Source of the DNA: an uncultured Mycoplasmatota bacterium
GTDB taxonomy: Bacteria > Bacillota_I > Bacilli_A > Mycoplasmatales > Mycoplasmoidaceae
Direction: 5' to 3'
Length of the DNA: 26,470 nt
NCBI GenBank assembly: GCA_949527715.1
Contig: CATEWF010000010.1
Span: forward strand, 1-26,470
Of the stretch, positions 8,380-17,657 are shown one piece after another; the stretch's first letter is position 1, and each line of letters starts with the position of its first letter. A program made the translations under genes and the position numbers. The notes under the pieces were generated by a model. The model saw only the letters and a list, made by a program, of their open reading frames with translations. It searched no databases and was not told where the DNA came from.

Positions 8380-11300
8380 ATGAATGATATTAAAACAATA
8401 TTTGTCCTTAAAAAGGATCAGTACGACTCTGAATCTAATGGACTAACAAAAGACATTAAAAATTTCTTAAAAATAAACATTAAATCAATAAAAGTTGTTA
8501 ATAAATACATTGTCAAAAATGTAGATAATTTAACTTTTGAAAAATCATTAACTTCTGTTTTTAGTGAACCAATGGTTGATGATTTCTACGTAGATGAAAT
8601 TCCAAGTATCAAAAAATTCAAATCATTTGCTATTGAGTTTCTTCCTGGACAATTTGATGCTCGTGCAGAAGCTGCTAAACAATGTTTAGTACTAATAAAT
8701 AATAAATTAAATCCTGAAGTTAAATCAGCAAAAGTTTATTTAGTAAGTGGCAATGTGTCATCAACTGATTTAAGTAAAATTAAATCATTCTTAATTAATC
8801 CTACAGATTCAAGAGAAACTGAAGTTTATTCAACTTCTTTTCCTGCTCATAAAGAAAACAACACTAAAATTGAAACAATTGCTAAATTTATTTCAATGGA
8901 TAAAAAAGCATTATCTGAATTACATTTATCATTAAGTCTTGCAATGTCTATCGAAGATTTAATGATGATTCAAGATTATTTTAAAAAAGTAAAACGTAAT
9001 CCTACATTAACAGAGATTAAAGTAATTGATACATATTGATCTGACCATTGTAGGCATACTACATTTGAAACAAAAATTAATAAAATTGATTTTGAAAAAT
9101 CAGAATATGATGATTTGTTTAAATCTACATATAAAGCATATTTAGATACTCGTAAAAAAGTTTATGGTGCAAAATCTAAAACAAGAAAAATTTGTTTAAT
9201 GGATTTGGCTACTATTGCAGTTAAAGATTTAAAGAAATCTGGTGCTTTAAAGAATTTAGATGAATCTGATGAAATAAATGCATGTTCAATTAACATTAAT
9301 GTAAAAACAAAAAAAGGTGTAGAAAAATACATCTTGATGTTTAAAAATGAGACACATAATCACCCAACAGAAATCGAACCATTTGGTGGTGCTTCTACCT
9401 GTTTAGGCGGGGCAATTAGAGATCCTTTGTCTGGAAGAACATATGTTTATCAAGCCATGAGAGTTACAGGATCAGCAGATCCTACAACTCAATTAGCTAA
9501 GAAACTTCCTGGTAAATTACCACAACGTACAATTACTATTAATGCAGCTAATGGATATAGCTCATATGGTAATCAGATTGGTTTGGCAACTGGTCAAGTT
9601 GACGAAATCTACCATCCAGGTTTTGTTGCTAAACGTTTAGAAACTGGAGCTGTTGTAGCAGCTGCTCCTAAATCTAATATTGTTAGACGTAAGCCTAAAG
9701 TTGGCGATGTAATTATCTTATTGGGTGGAAGAACAGGAAAAGATGGTATTGGTGGTGCAACTGGTTCTTCTAAACAACATCAAAAAACTTCTATGAATGA
9801 ATGTGGTGCAGAAGTTCAAAAAGGTAACCCTGTAGAGGAAAGAAAAATTCAAAGATTGTTCAGAAACCCTGAGGCCTCTAAATTAATTGTTAAATGTAAT
9901 GATTTTGGTGCTGGAGGAGTAAGTGTTGCTATTGGTGAACTTTGTGATGGATTAGAAATAGATTTAAACAAAGTCACAAAAAAATATGCTGGACTTAATG
10001 GTACAGAATTAGCAATCAGTGAATCCCAAGAAAGAATGGCTGTTGTTGTAAACAACAAAAATGCTAAAAAATTTATTGAATTAGCAGACAAAGAAAATCT
10101 TGAGGCCACTATAGTTGCAAAAGTTACGAATAATAATCGTTTAAAAATGAAGTGAAACAACGATTGAATTGTTGATATCTCTCGTGATTTCTTAAATACA
10201 AATGGTTTTACCCAATCCACTGATGTTGTTTTTAATAAACCTAATAAATTAGTTCAACCAAAAATATCTAATTTAAAGAAAACATGATTAGATATATTAG
10301 CTGATTTAAATTGTTGTTCAAAATTAGGTTTACTTCAAAAGTTTGACTCTACAATTGGCACTAACACAGTGTTAATGCCTTTAGGCGGATTTAAACAATT
10401 AACACCAGCTGAAGGTATGGCCGCTAAAATTCCTTTATTTGGAAAAGAAACCAATACATGTTCTTTAATGGCTTATGGTTTTAATCCTTTCTTGGGTGAT
10501 TTTAGTCCATTCCATATGGCTTATTATTCAGTAATTGAATCAGTTTCAAAAATAGTTGCCATGGGTGGAGACTATAAAAATATTTATTTAAGTTTTCAAG
10601 AATATTTTAGAAAACTTGGCAAAGATCCAAAAAGATGAGGATTACCATTCGCTGCATTACTAGGTGCATTTAAAGCGCAAGAAGATTTAAAATTAGGTGC
10701 AATTGGTGGTAAGGATTCAATGTCAGGAAGTTATGAAAATTTAGATGTCCCTAACACTTTAATTTCTTTTGCGGTTTGTGTTGATGAAGCAAACAATATT
10801 ATTTCTCCAGAATTCAAAAAAATAGATTCATCGATTGTTTATGTGTATCCATTAAAGAAAAAAGATGGAACACTTGATACTAAATCATTAACCAATACCT
10901 TTAGTCAATTAACAAAGTTAATTAAATCAAAGAAAATTATTTCTGCTTATTCGTTAAAGCAAAAAGGTATTGCTGAAGGTATTTCTAAAATGTGTTTAGG
11001 AAACTGAATTGGTGCTTCTATCAATGGTCTAAAAGATAATGAATTATTCCAAATGAACTATGGATCATTTATCTTAGAAATTCCTTCTAATATAAATGCA
11101 AATAATGAATTAAAAGGTTTAAATTTTAAAGTTATTGGTAAAACAACTCAAAACCCTGAAATCAAAGTTAATAAATTAACATTAAGTCTAGATGAAGCAT
11201 TAAAAACAACAACTTCAAAATTAGAAGACGTTTTCCCTTCAACAATCGAAACAAAATTTAATAACGATTTAAAAATTAGACCTTATAAATTTACTAAACA

Positions 11301-12129
11301 TTCAATGTTTAGTAAAGTAGTTAAAAAGCCTACCGTTGTAATTCCGGTATTCCCTGGAACTAATTGTGAATATGATAGTCAATTTGCTTTTGAAAAAGCC
11401 GGAGCTATTGTTAAACAAGTTTTAATTAGAAACAAAGATCAAAAATCTTTATTAACTTCTATTAATGAATTAGCTAAAACAATTGATAAAGCTCACATTA
11501 TTTTCTTGCCAGGAGGTTTCTCTGCAGGAGATGAACCAGATGGTTCTGCTAAATTTATTGTTAACGTTTTCCATAATGAAAAAGTTAAGAAAGCTACTAT
11601 GGATTTAATTAAACGTAAAGGTTTAATTCTAGGTATCTGTAACGGTTTCCAAGCATTAATCAAATTAGGTCTTGTTCCATATGGAAAAATTATTGATATG
11701 AATGAATCAATGCCTACTTTAACATTTAATAAAATTAAGCACCATATGTCTAGATTGATTAGAACAAAAGTTGTTTCTAATAAGTCTCCTTGAATGGCTG
11801 GTTTAGTTCCTGGAGATATTAGAACTAACGCTATTTCTCATGGTGAAGGTAACTTTGTTGCAAGTCCTGAATTAATTCAAGAATTGATTAACAATGGACA
11901 AGTTGTTACTCAATACGTTGACGAGCAAGGTAATCCGACAATGAAAATGCCATTTAATCCAAATGGTTCTATGATGGCTATTGAGGCAATCACAAATGCC
12001 GATGGTAGAATTATGGGTAAGATGGGTCACTCAGAAAGAATTGGTGAAAACTTATATCGTAATGTTCCGGGTGAATATGATCAAAAAATCTTTGAGAGTG
12101 GAGTAAAATATTTTAGTAGAGGTAAATAA
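8380..12129 (+). CDS. purL: Phosphoribosylformylglycinamidine synthase, single chain with glutaminase domain
   Basis: This enzyme makes FGAM from FGAR, ATP and glutamine in purine synthesis. The product is 1249 aa in one frame with several TGA-coded Trp, and is the large single-chain type seen in clostridia and streptococci. FAIEFLPGQFDARAEAA near residue 90 belongs to the PurS-like region of that clade. YWSDHCRHTTF at 219-229 and FKNETHNHPTEIEPFGGAST mark the first synthetase half. DFGAGGVSVAIGEL and GGKDSMSGSYE mark the centre and second half. The glutaminase domain (about 980-1249) has FPGTNCEYD, the GICNGFQ nucleophile Cys1087, ISHGEGNF, and GKMGHSER with His1217 and Glu1219. It is therefore complete and needs no PurS or PurQ. 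Its stop overlaps purE (TAATG). Confidence 0.97.
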
Positions 12130-12578
12130 TGAAAGTTGCAATAATATATGGTTCTAAATCAGATGACCAAGTAATGGCTAATGCCATTAATTTATTAAAG
12201 GAATTTGGTGTGAGTTATCAAAGTTATATCCTTTCAGCACATCGTGTTCCTGAAAAACTAACTAAAACAATTAAAGAAGTTGAAAAGAAAGGTTGTGAAG
12301 TAATTATTGCTGGTGCTGGTCTTGCAGCACATTTACCTGGAGTGATTGCTAGCCAAACTTTATTACCAGTTATTGGTGTTCCTATCAATGCACAATTAGG
12401 TGGATTAGACGCTTTATTTTCAATTGTTCAAATGCCTAAATCAATTCCCGTTGCAACAGTAGGAATCAACAATAGTTATAATGCCGCAATGCTAGCAGTT
12501 CAAATGTTAGCCATTAAAGATTCTAAAATAAAAACTAAATTAAATAAATTTAGAAGTGACATGAAGAAAAAATTTTAA
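12129..12578 (+). CDS. purE: N5-carboxyaminoimidazole ribonucleotide mutase
   Basis: PurE (class I) converts N5-CAIR to CAIR in purine synthesis, normally after PurK. The product is 149 aa against a usual ~160. The N-terminal YGSKSDDQVM is the phosphate-binding GSxSD motif. LSAHRVPE carries the catalytic His. AGAGLAAHLPGVIA and GVPINAQLGGLDALFSIVQMP complete the family signature. The ATG overlaps the purL stop by one base, so the two are translationally coupled. A strong terminator follows five bases after the stop. No purK or other pur gene lies in this window, so its partners must be elsewhere or missing. Confidence 0.96.
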   Translation: MKVAIIYGSKSDDQVMANAINLLKEFGVSYQSYILSAHRVPEKLTKTIKEVEKKGCEVIIAGAGLAAHLPGVIASQTLLPVIGVPINAQLGGLDALFSIVQMPKSIPVATVGINNSYNAAMLAVQMLAIKDSKIKTKLNKFRSDMKKKF

Positions 12579-12582
12579 AAAT

Positions 12583-12609
12583 AAAAGCAAGATTACTCTT
12601 GCTTTTTTT
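12583..12609. terminator. Bidirectional terminator between purE and the protease lipoprotein
   Basis: The 10-bp perfect stem AAAAGCAAGA / TCTTGCTTTT with loop TTAC runs into T7 on the plus strand. The minus strand has a T-rich tail too. It sits between the stops of two convergent genes (12578 and 12611) and can end both transcripts. Confidence 0.9.
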
Positions 12610-12610
12610 G

Positions 12611-13621
12611 TTAACCTAATATTGATGCAGCTGCTGCGAAAAAGTCAATATATTCTGTAGATCCACCAGGAATCGAGAATAATGCAAAAGTTTTTTGAAA
12701 CTCACTAGATTCTTCATATCCTGAACCACCTCAATATATACCAACTACTTCATAGTCTTCATTAATAACCATAGAACCTGAAGCACCACCGCCCATATAT
12801 GTTAATGATTTTCATTTAGTAGTTCATTGATTTTGGTAAGTTAAATAAGTTGGTGAAACGATATTAAGTGCTGGTTCTTCAAGTTTATCAAGATAATCAA
12901 TTTCCTCACAAAAATAAGTATAGTCACAAGTAGAATCAGGAGAGGAATCTGCTCACGGAAATCCTGCCATATATACTTTTGATTTAGAAGACAAAGCCTG
13001 CTCATTAATATTTACAATGTTGGCACCTTTTAAATAATGACTATTAATATAGTCAATTTGGTCTTTAAAAGTTGAATTAGATCTCGGATTATAATATGCA
13101 TTTGTTAAATCTACTTTAAAAGCACAAATATCCATATAAGCCGGCAAAGAAATATCACCAATTTGTACTTCACCAAAAGAAACAAAGGCAGGGGTTAAAG
13201 TAGTAAAATCATTAGCAATTGTACTCTCGTTAATTGCATAATCATAATAAAAATCAATTGTCTTATAACTATATTGGTCATAGACATTAGAGGCGAAACC
13301 TAATTGGTGAGTTGTATTTGATTGATTAAGAATTTCTTTAATCCCTTCATAGACATGATAATTAGTAATAATCTCGTATGTATAATCATTATCACTATAC
13401 CTTTTATAAAATCAAGCTGTGCCAAATGATGCGTATGCTTGACCTTGGTCTGTTATAGCATATGCACCAATTGACATTTCACGTTCACTAATATATTTAA
13501 AATGATCATCATTAATAGGAACATATGTATTAATTTGAATTGTACAACTTGTTAAATTAAAACATGATGGTATTGTAATTGCAGCAAACAATAAAAAAGG
13601 TCTAAAAAATTTCTTTTTCAT
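12611..13621 (-). CDS. Lipoprotein with trypsin-like (DUF31-type) serine protease domain
   Basis: The product is 336 aa. A hydrophobic signal ends in the lipobox LTSC (Cys26), so it should be a lipid-anchored surface protein. The rest fits the mycoplasma DUF31 peptidase fold. The catalytic His89 is in TNYHVYEG, a likely Asp164 is in YMDICAFKVDL, and the nucleophile Ser281 is in GGGASGSMVINED, followed by VVGIYWGG (Trp is TGA). DUF31 domains occur in the MIP antibody-cutting proteases of mycoplasmas, but this protein is much shorter than MIP and its target is unknown. It is paralogous to the next gene upstream (stop at 13664), from which it is 42 bp away. A TATAAT on the minus strand (13641 to 13636) may give it its own promoter. 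Confidence 0.88.
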
Positions 13622-13663
13622 AATATTTTTTAATTATTATATATTTACATTTTTTTAAAAAAA

Positions 13664-15325
13664 TTAACTAATTTGTTGATCAACTGTTTGGAAGAAATCG
13701 TATGTTACATATGTTGGATTATCTAAACTAAATAGTGCAAATTTTGGATAGAAAATATAGGAAGTTTGTGATATTCTGCTTGTACCTCCTCAGTATATAC
13801 CAATAGTTTGAAAATCTTCATTAATAACCATTGAACCAGAAGCTCCACCCCCCAAAGCAAATGTTTCTTTTCCTGTCATTACACATTGATCTTGAAAAGT
13901 GTAATATGAAGAGCCAGATATTTTGTTTAAAGTTTCACCTTCCAATTGTTCAACTTTAGTTTTTACTTGAGTTAAATATGTGAATTGTCTCTGATCTTCA
14001 TATTGTTCAGAATTAGCTCATGGATAACCTGCAATATAAACATCATCATTAGCTTCAGGAGAACCAAAATTGACAATTTGTTCTCCTTTTCCATAATGGT
14101 TATTTATATAATCTAATTCATTTTTTAATTCATTAGTGCCTTTAGTATTACCACCAATATTTACAAGATTACTTGTATCATACAAATTTTGAAGATCAAC
14201 TTTGATTGCACACATATCCATATATAAATCTTTTGTCTCTCCAGAATCATCATATGTTCCCAAATTTATGCTTATTGGATTTAACGTTTCTTCAGTAAAA
14301 TTAATAATTGCTTGAACATAATCAAAATAACCACTTGAATATGGGTTAGAAGAATCAGGATTACCAAGAACCGCTAACATATGAAGTTTAGTTGAAGTAT
14401 TATATTCATCCATAATATTTTTAATTCCAACTCAAACGTGATAATTGGTGATGAATTCATAGCAATGATCACTATCTGTTAATCTTTTATAAAATCACAT
14501 TGTTCCTGAAGATGCTGCACTTAACATTGCATTACCAGAAGAAATATCAATTCCAATAGCACCTACAGATAAAGTTCTTTGAGCAATGTAATCATAATAA
14601 TCTAAAGAAGACAATTTACCATCGTTTATGGTGTCTATACAGAAAGTTAGAAAAGAAGAAACAGTAGAATCGTTTTTTGCAGTTGCACACAATTTAAATT
14701 CGTATGTACCATAAGTTCCAATCTTGCTTCATTGAATTTTATTATTAACAATTGAAACCTTCCCTGATGTTTCATCATCTTTTATAGATCACTCAACATT
14801 TTGATCACATTCTTCCGGATAAACAGAAGCACTTAATGTTCAATTTAGCGTATGTGTTTCTTCGTCTTTATCACAATAAATAGTAGTATTTTTGTTGTAG
14901 TTTATTGCAACATATTCTTGATGAATGGCACCCGATCTTGTATTAATCCAAAATTTTCTTGTACTAGAAATAGATTGATCTTCTTGGGAACTTGCATGTA
15001 ATTCAAAAGAATAAATACCTTCTGTACCTATTGGTTTTCAGGTTATTTTGTTGCCAACAATTTCAACTTTATTAGTTTCATCGTTTATGATTGATCAATT
15101 TATACCTTGGTCTGTAGCCAATGGGTAAATTGTTCCATTTAAAATTCAATCAATGGTGTAAGATTCGTCCTTATCTGAATATATTGTATCTTTGCCATAG
15201 TAATTTATTGAAAGATATTCTTGTTTATATTCAACAACAGAATTAGAACAATTTGATAATAATGAAGTCGGGACAAAAGTGCAAGCGACTACCAATAAAG
15301 TTTTAAACATTTTTTTAATTTTCAT
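13664..15325 (-). CDS. Lipoprotein with two Ig-like modules and a trypsin-like (DUF31-type) protease domain
   Basis: The product is 553 aa. The signal ends at the lipobox LSNC (Cys26). Residues 35-135 and 136-235 are two copies of a ~101-residue beta-rich module. Each has QEY near its start, a DKDE strand, WSI, then NKI-W and G-Y-F, resembling bacterial Ig-like domains. The C-terminal ~300 residues are a protease paralogous to the 336-aa gene downstream: His296 in TNYHVWVG, Asp370 in YMDMCAIKVDL and Ser496 in GGGASGSMVINED, then IGIYWGG. Many Trp are TGA-coded. The Ig-like part may act as a stalk or bind a host or cell-surface ligand. The start has a GAGGAA ribosome site directly after the tuf terminator. 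The target is unknown. Confidence 0.88.
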
Positions 15326-15342
15326 ATTTATTCCTCGAAAAA

Positions 15343-15371
15343 AAAGATATCGGTAAAAAACCGATATCTTT
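15343..15371 (-). terminator. Terminator after tuf
   Basis: An 11-bp perfect stem (AAAGATATCGG / CCGATATCTTT, loop of seven) is followed on the minus strand by a run of eight T. It lies 24 bases after the tuf stop and only 17 bases before the start of the protease lipoprotein. Confidence 0.88.
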
Positions 15372-15377
15372 ATTATA
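15372..15377 (-). promoter_or_regulatory. Possible -10 box for the protease lipoprotein, just before the tuf terminator
   Basis: TATAAT on the minus strand ends right where the terminator stem begins. A start about seven bases on (near 15365) would fall inside the first stem arm, so such a transcript could not form the full hairpin. No good -35 box is seen. Confidence 0.4.
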
Positions 15378-15395
15378 AATTTTTAATAAAAGAAA

Positions 15396-16580
15396 TTAAG
15401 CAATAATTTCAATTACGTTTCCAGCACCTACAGTTCTACCACCTTCACGAACTGAGAATTTAGAACCTTTTTCAACTGCAATTGGAGCGATTAATTCAAC
15501 TGTTAATTCAGCGTTATCACCAGGCATTACCATTTCTACACCTTCTTTTAAAGTAATAGAACCTGTAACGTCAGTAGTTCTGAAATAGAATTGAGGTCTG
15601 TATCCATTGAAGAATGGAGTGTGACGACCACCTTCTTCTTTCTTTAAAGCATATACTTGAGCTTTAAATTTAGTATGAGGAGTAATTGAACCCGGTTTAG
15701 CTAATACTTGTCCACGTTCAACATCAGTCTTATCAACACCTCTTAATAAGATACCAGCATTATCACCAGCCATTGCTGAGTCTAATTGTTTTCTAAACAT
15801 TTCAATACCAGTAACAACTGATTTCTTTGTAGGTCTTAAACCAACAATTTCAACTTCTTCGTTCATGTTTACTTGTCCTCTTTCAACACGACCTGTAACT
15901 ACTGTACCACGACCAGTAATTGTGAAGATATCTTCGATTGGTAATAAGAATGGTTTATCAACATCTCTTTCTGGAGTTGGGATTCATTTATCAACAGCAT
16001 CCATCAATTCTTGGATCTTTTGTTCTCATTCAGGTTTTCCTTGAAGAGCCATTAAAGCTGATCCACGAATAACTGGAGTGTTGTCTCCGTCAAATCCGTA
16101 AGAAGTTAATAAATCACGAATTTCCATTTCTACTAATTCTTGAATTTCTGGGTCAGTAACCATATCACACTTGTTAATGAATACAACGATACGAGGAACA
16201 CCTACTTGTCTTGCTAATAAGATGTGTTCACGAGTTTGAGGCATTGCACCATCAGATGCAGCAACAACTAGGATACCACCATCCATTTGAGCAGCACCAG
16301 TAATCATGTTCTTAACATAGTCAGCGTGTCCTGGACAATCTACGTGTGCATAGTGACGAGCTTGTGTTTGGTATTCAACGTGTGCAGTGTTAATAGTAAT
16401 ACCACGAGCTTTTTCTTCTGGAGCACTATCAATTTGTGCATAGTCTCTAGCTTCAGCTAAGTTTTGCTTTGCTAAGTATGTACAGATAGCAGCTGTTAAA
16501 GTTGTTTTTCCGTGGTCAATGTGTCCGATAGTACCAATATTAACGTGTGGTTTACTTCTATCAAATTTTGCTTTTGCCAT
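15396..16580 (-). CDS. tuf: Elongation factor Tu
   Basis: EF-Tu brings aminoacyl-tRNA to the ribosome as a GTP complex. The product is 394 aa, the standard length. The G1 P-loop is GHIDHGKTT (most bacteria have GHVDHGKTT), G2 is in RGITINTAHVEY, G3 is DCPGHADYVKNM, and G4 is NKCDM. Domains 2 and 3 follow, with TGRGTVVTGRVERG, ISLR-type LLRGVDKTDVERGQVLAKPG, GYRPQFYFRTTDVTG and FSVREGGRTVGAG. Two Trp are coded by TGA (PEWEQK and KWIPTP). An AGGAG site precedes the ATG, and a TATAAT box lies at 16622 to 16617 on the minus strand. No EF-G or ribosomal protein gene is adjacent, so tuf appears as a single-gene unit. Confidence 0.99.
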
Positions 16581-16616
16581 ATTTTTTTCTCCTATATATA
16601 TTTAATATGTTAGTTT

Positions 16617-16622
16617 ATTATA
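16617..16622 (-). promoter_or_regulatory. Probable -10 box of tuf
   Basis: TATAAT on the minus strand, preceded by TTTG, lies 36 bases before the tuf ATG. This leaves room for a short leader with the AGGAG site. The matching -35 is not obvious. Confidence 0.55.
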
Positions 16623-16668
16623 CAAAATATTACAAATAATAAATAAATATTTAGTTAGTTTTTAATTT

Positions 16669-16674
16669 TATAAT
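16669..16674 (+). promoter_or_regulatory. Probable -10 box of the HIT gene
   Basis: TATAAT lies nine bases before the ATG at 16684. The expected transcription start falls at or next to the start codon, and no Shine-Dalgarno is present. The mRNA is probably leaderless. Confidence 0.55.
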
Positions 16675-16683
16675 CAAATCATT

Positions 16684-17088
16684 ATGAATTGTATATTTTG
16701 CGACATAGTTTCTAAAAAGATACCAGCATATGTAATTGCTGAAAATGATAATGCATTGGCTTTTCTTGACATTAACCCAATAAGTGATGGGCATACAGTA
16801 ATCATTAGTAAGAAACATTATGCTAACTTAAGAGAGTGCCCGGAAGAAGTCCTATCGGATATGATTAAATTAACAAAGATTGTAGCTAATAAGATTAGTG
16901 ATTCAAAATTAAAGCCTTGAGGTTTTAATTATTTATCTAATGATCAAAAAATATCAGGTCAAGAAATAATGCATATCCATTTTCATGTAATTCCAAAATA
17001 TGGAAAAAACGAAGGATTTACTTTTAAAATAGGAACTCATTATGTAGATGATGTTAAAAAAATTTACACAATATTAAATAAAAAATAA
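16684..17088 (+). CDS. HIT-family nucleotide hydrolase/transferase
   Basis: The product is 134 aa. HIT enzymes of the HINT branch split nucleoside phosphoramidates and similar adenylated compounds. CIFC at residues 3-6 is the zinc CxxC of this branch. FLDINPISDGHTVIISKKH matches the family's central part. The catalytic triad is HIHFHVIP (H97, H99, H101). A TGA-coded Trp79 starts the WGFNYLSND segment. The last base of its TAA stop is the first base of the next gene's ATG (TAATG), so the downstream ToxN-like protein is translationally coupled to it. It diverges from tuf across a 103-bp promoter region. Confidence 0.95.
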
Positions 17089-17651
17089 TGAGTAAAAATA
17101 AGTTTCTCATTTATCAAGTTGATTCCAAATATTTAAAAAAACTACAAACATATTTGGGCGATTATAGGATTTATAGTAAATCATCACGTCCATATTTTGG
17201 TCCTATAAGAATGGATGGTTTTTTGTTATATATACCATTATCTTCTCAAGTAATGCATTCGAATGAAATTAAATTAATTAATCACGAATATGAACTTTTT
17301 ATAAAAGATGAATTTGGAAAAGAAATAGGATTAATTGAATTTAGAAGAATGATTGTATCACCAATTAAAAACAAATACATTACAAGAAGAAAAGGACATA
17401 TTAAACAAGCAGAGTGAAAATTTATAAATGCAGATGATAATTTCAATGAAATTACCACTAAAATTAATTCTGCTGTTGAATACTTATACAATTCGAGTCC
17501 AAAATTTCAAAAACTTGTTAATTGATGCAAACACCCCGAAAATGAGTTCCCATCTGAAAAGCAAGATTTATCTTGTTTTTATATCTTATTTTTGATTATT
17601 GTTTTCACTATCATTGGCATTGTGTGTGGCGTTGTGTTTAGTGCAAATTAA
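17088..17651 (+). CDS. ToxN/AbiQ-like protein with C-terminal membrane segment
   Basis: The product is 187 aa. Residues 4-100 resemble the ToxN/AbiQ endoribonucleases of type III toxin-antitoxin systems: an opening KFLIYQVDSKYLKKLQTYL, then SRPYFGPIRMDGFLLYIPLSS, and IGLIEFRRMIVSPI. The PLSS serines match ToxN's PLTS, but the lysine that follows in ToxN (as I recall it) is replaced. Residues 163-184 form a strong membrane helix, which known ToxN proteins lack. The usual RNA antitoxin, short tandem repeats and a terminator before the toxin gene, is absent. Instead the gene overlaps the HIT stop. It could be a tamed or repurposed RNase-fold protein at the membrane. It ends six bases from the convergent rarA. 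Two Trp are TGA-coded. Confidence 0.7.
17557..17580 (+). other. Terminator-like hairpin inside the ToxN-like gene
   Basis: AAAAGCAAGA and TCTTGTTTTT pair over 10 positions (one G-U) around loop TTTA. The left arm is identical to that of the purE terminator. It encodes the residues just before the membrane segment. On the minus strand it lies 78 bases past the rarA stop and could end rarA transcripts. Confidence 0.5.
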
Positions 17652-17657
17652 AACTAT

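Noticed and set aside
8380..12129. Six separate short genes in a row
   Set aside because: All are in one frame, split only by TGA at Trp positions of PurL, so they are one gene under code 4.
13650..13663. T7A7 palindrome between the two protease genes
   Set aside because: It is a pure AT run likely by chance. It has no GC pair in the stem and is not a credible terminator.
16581..17087. Repeat-RNA antitoxin for the ToxN-like gene
   Set aside because: I looked for short tandem repeats upstream. The sequence is the HIT coding region and the tuf/HIT promoter, with no tandem repeats.
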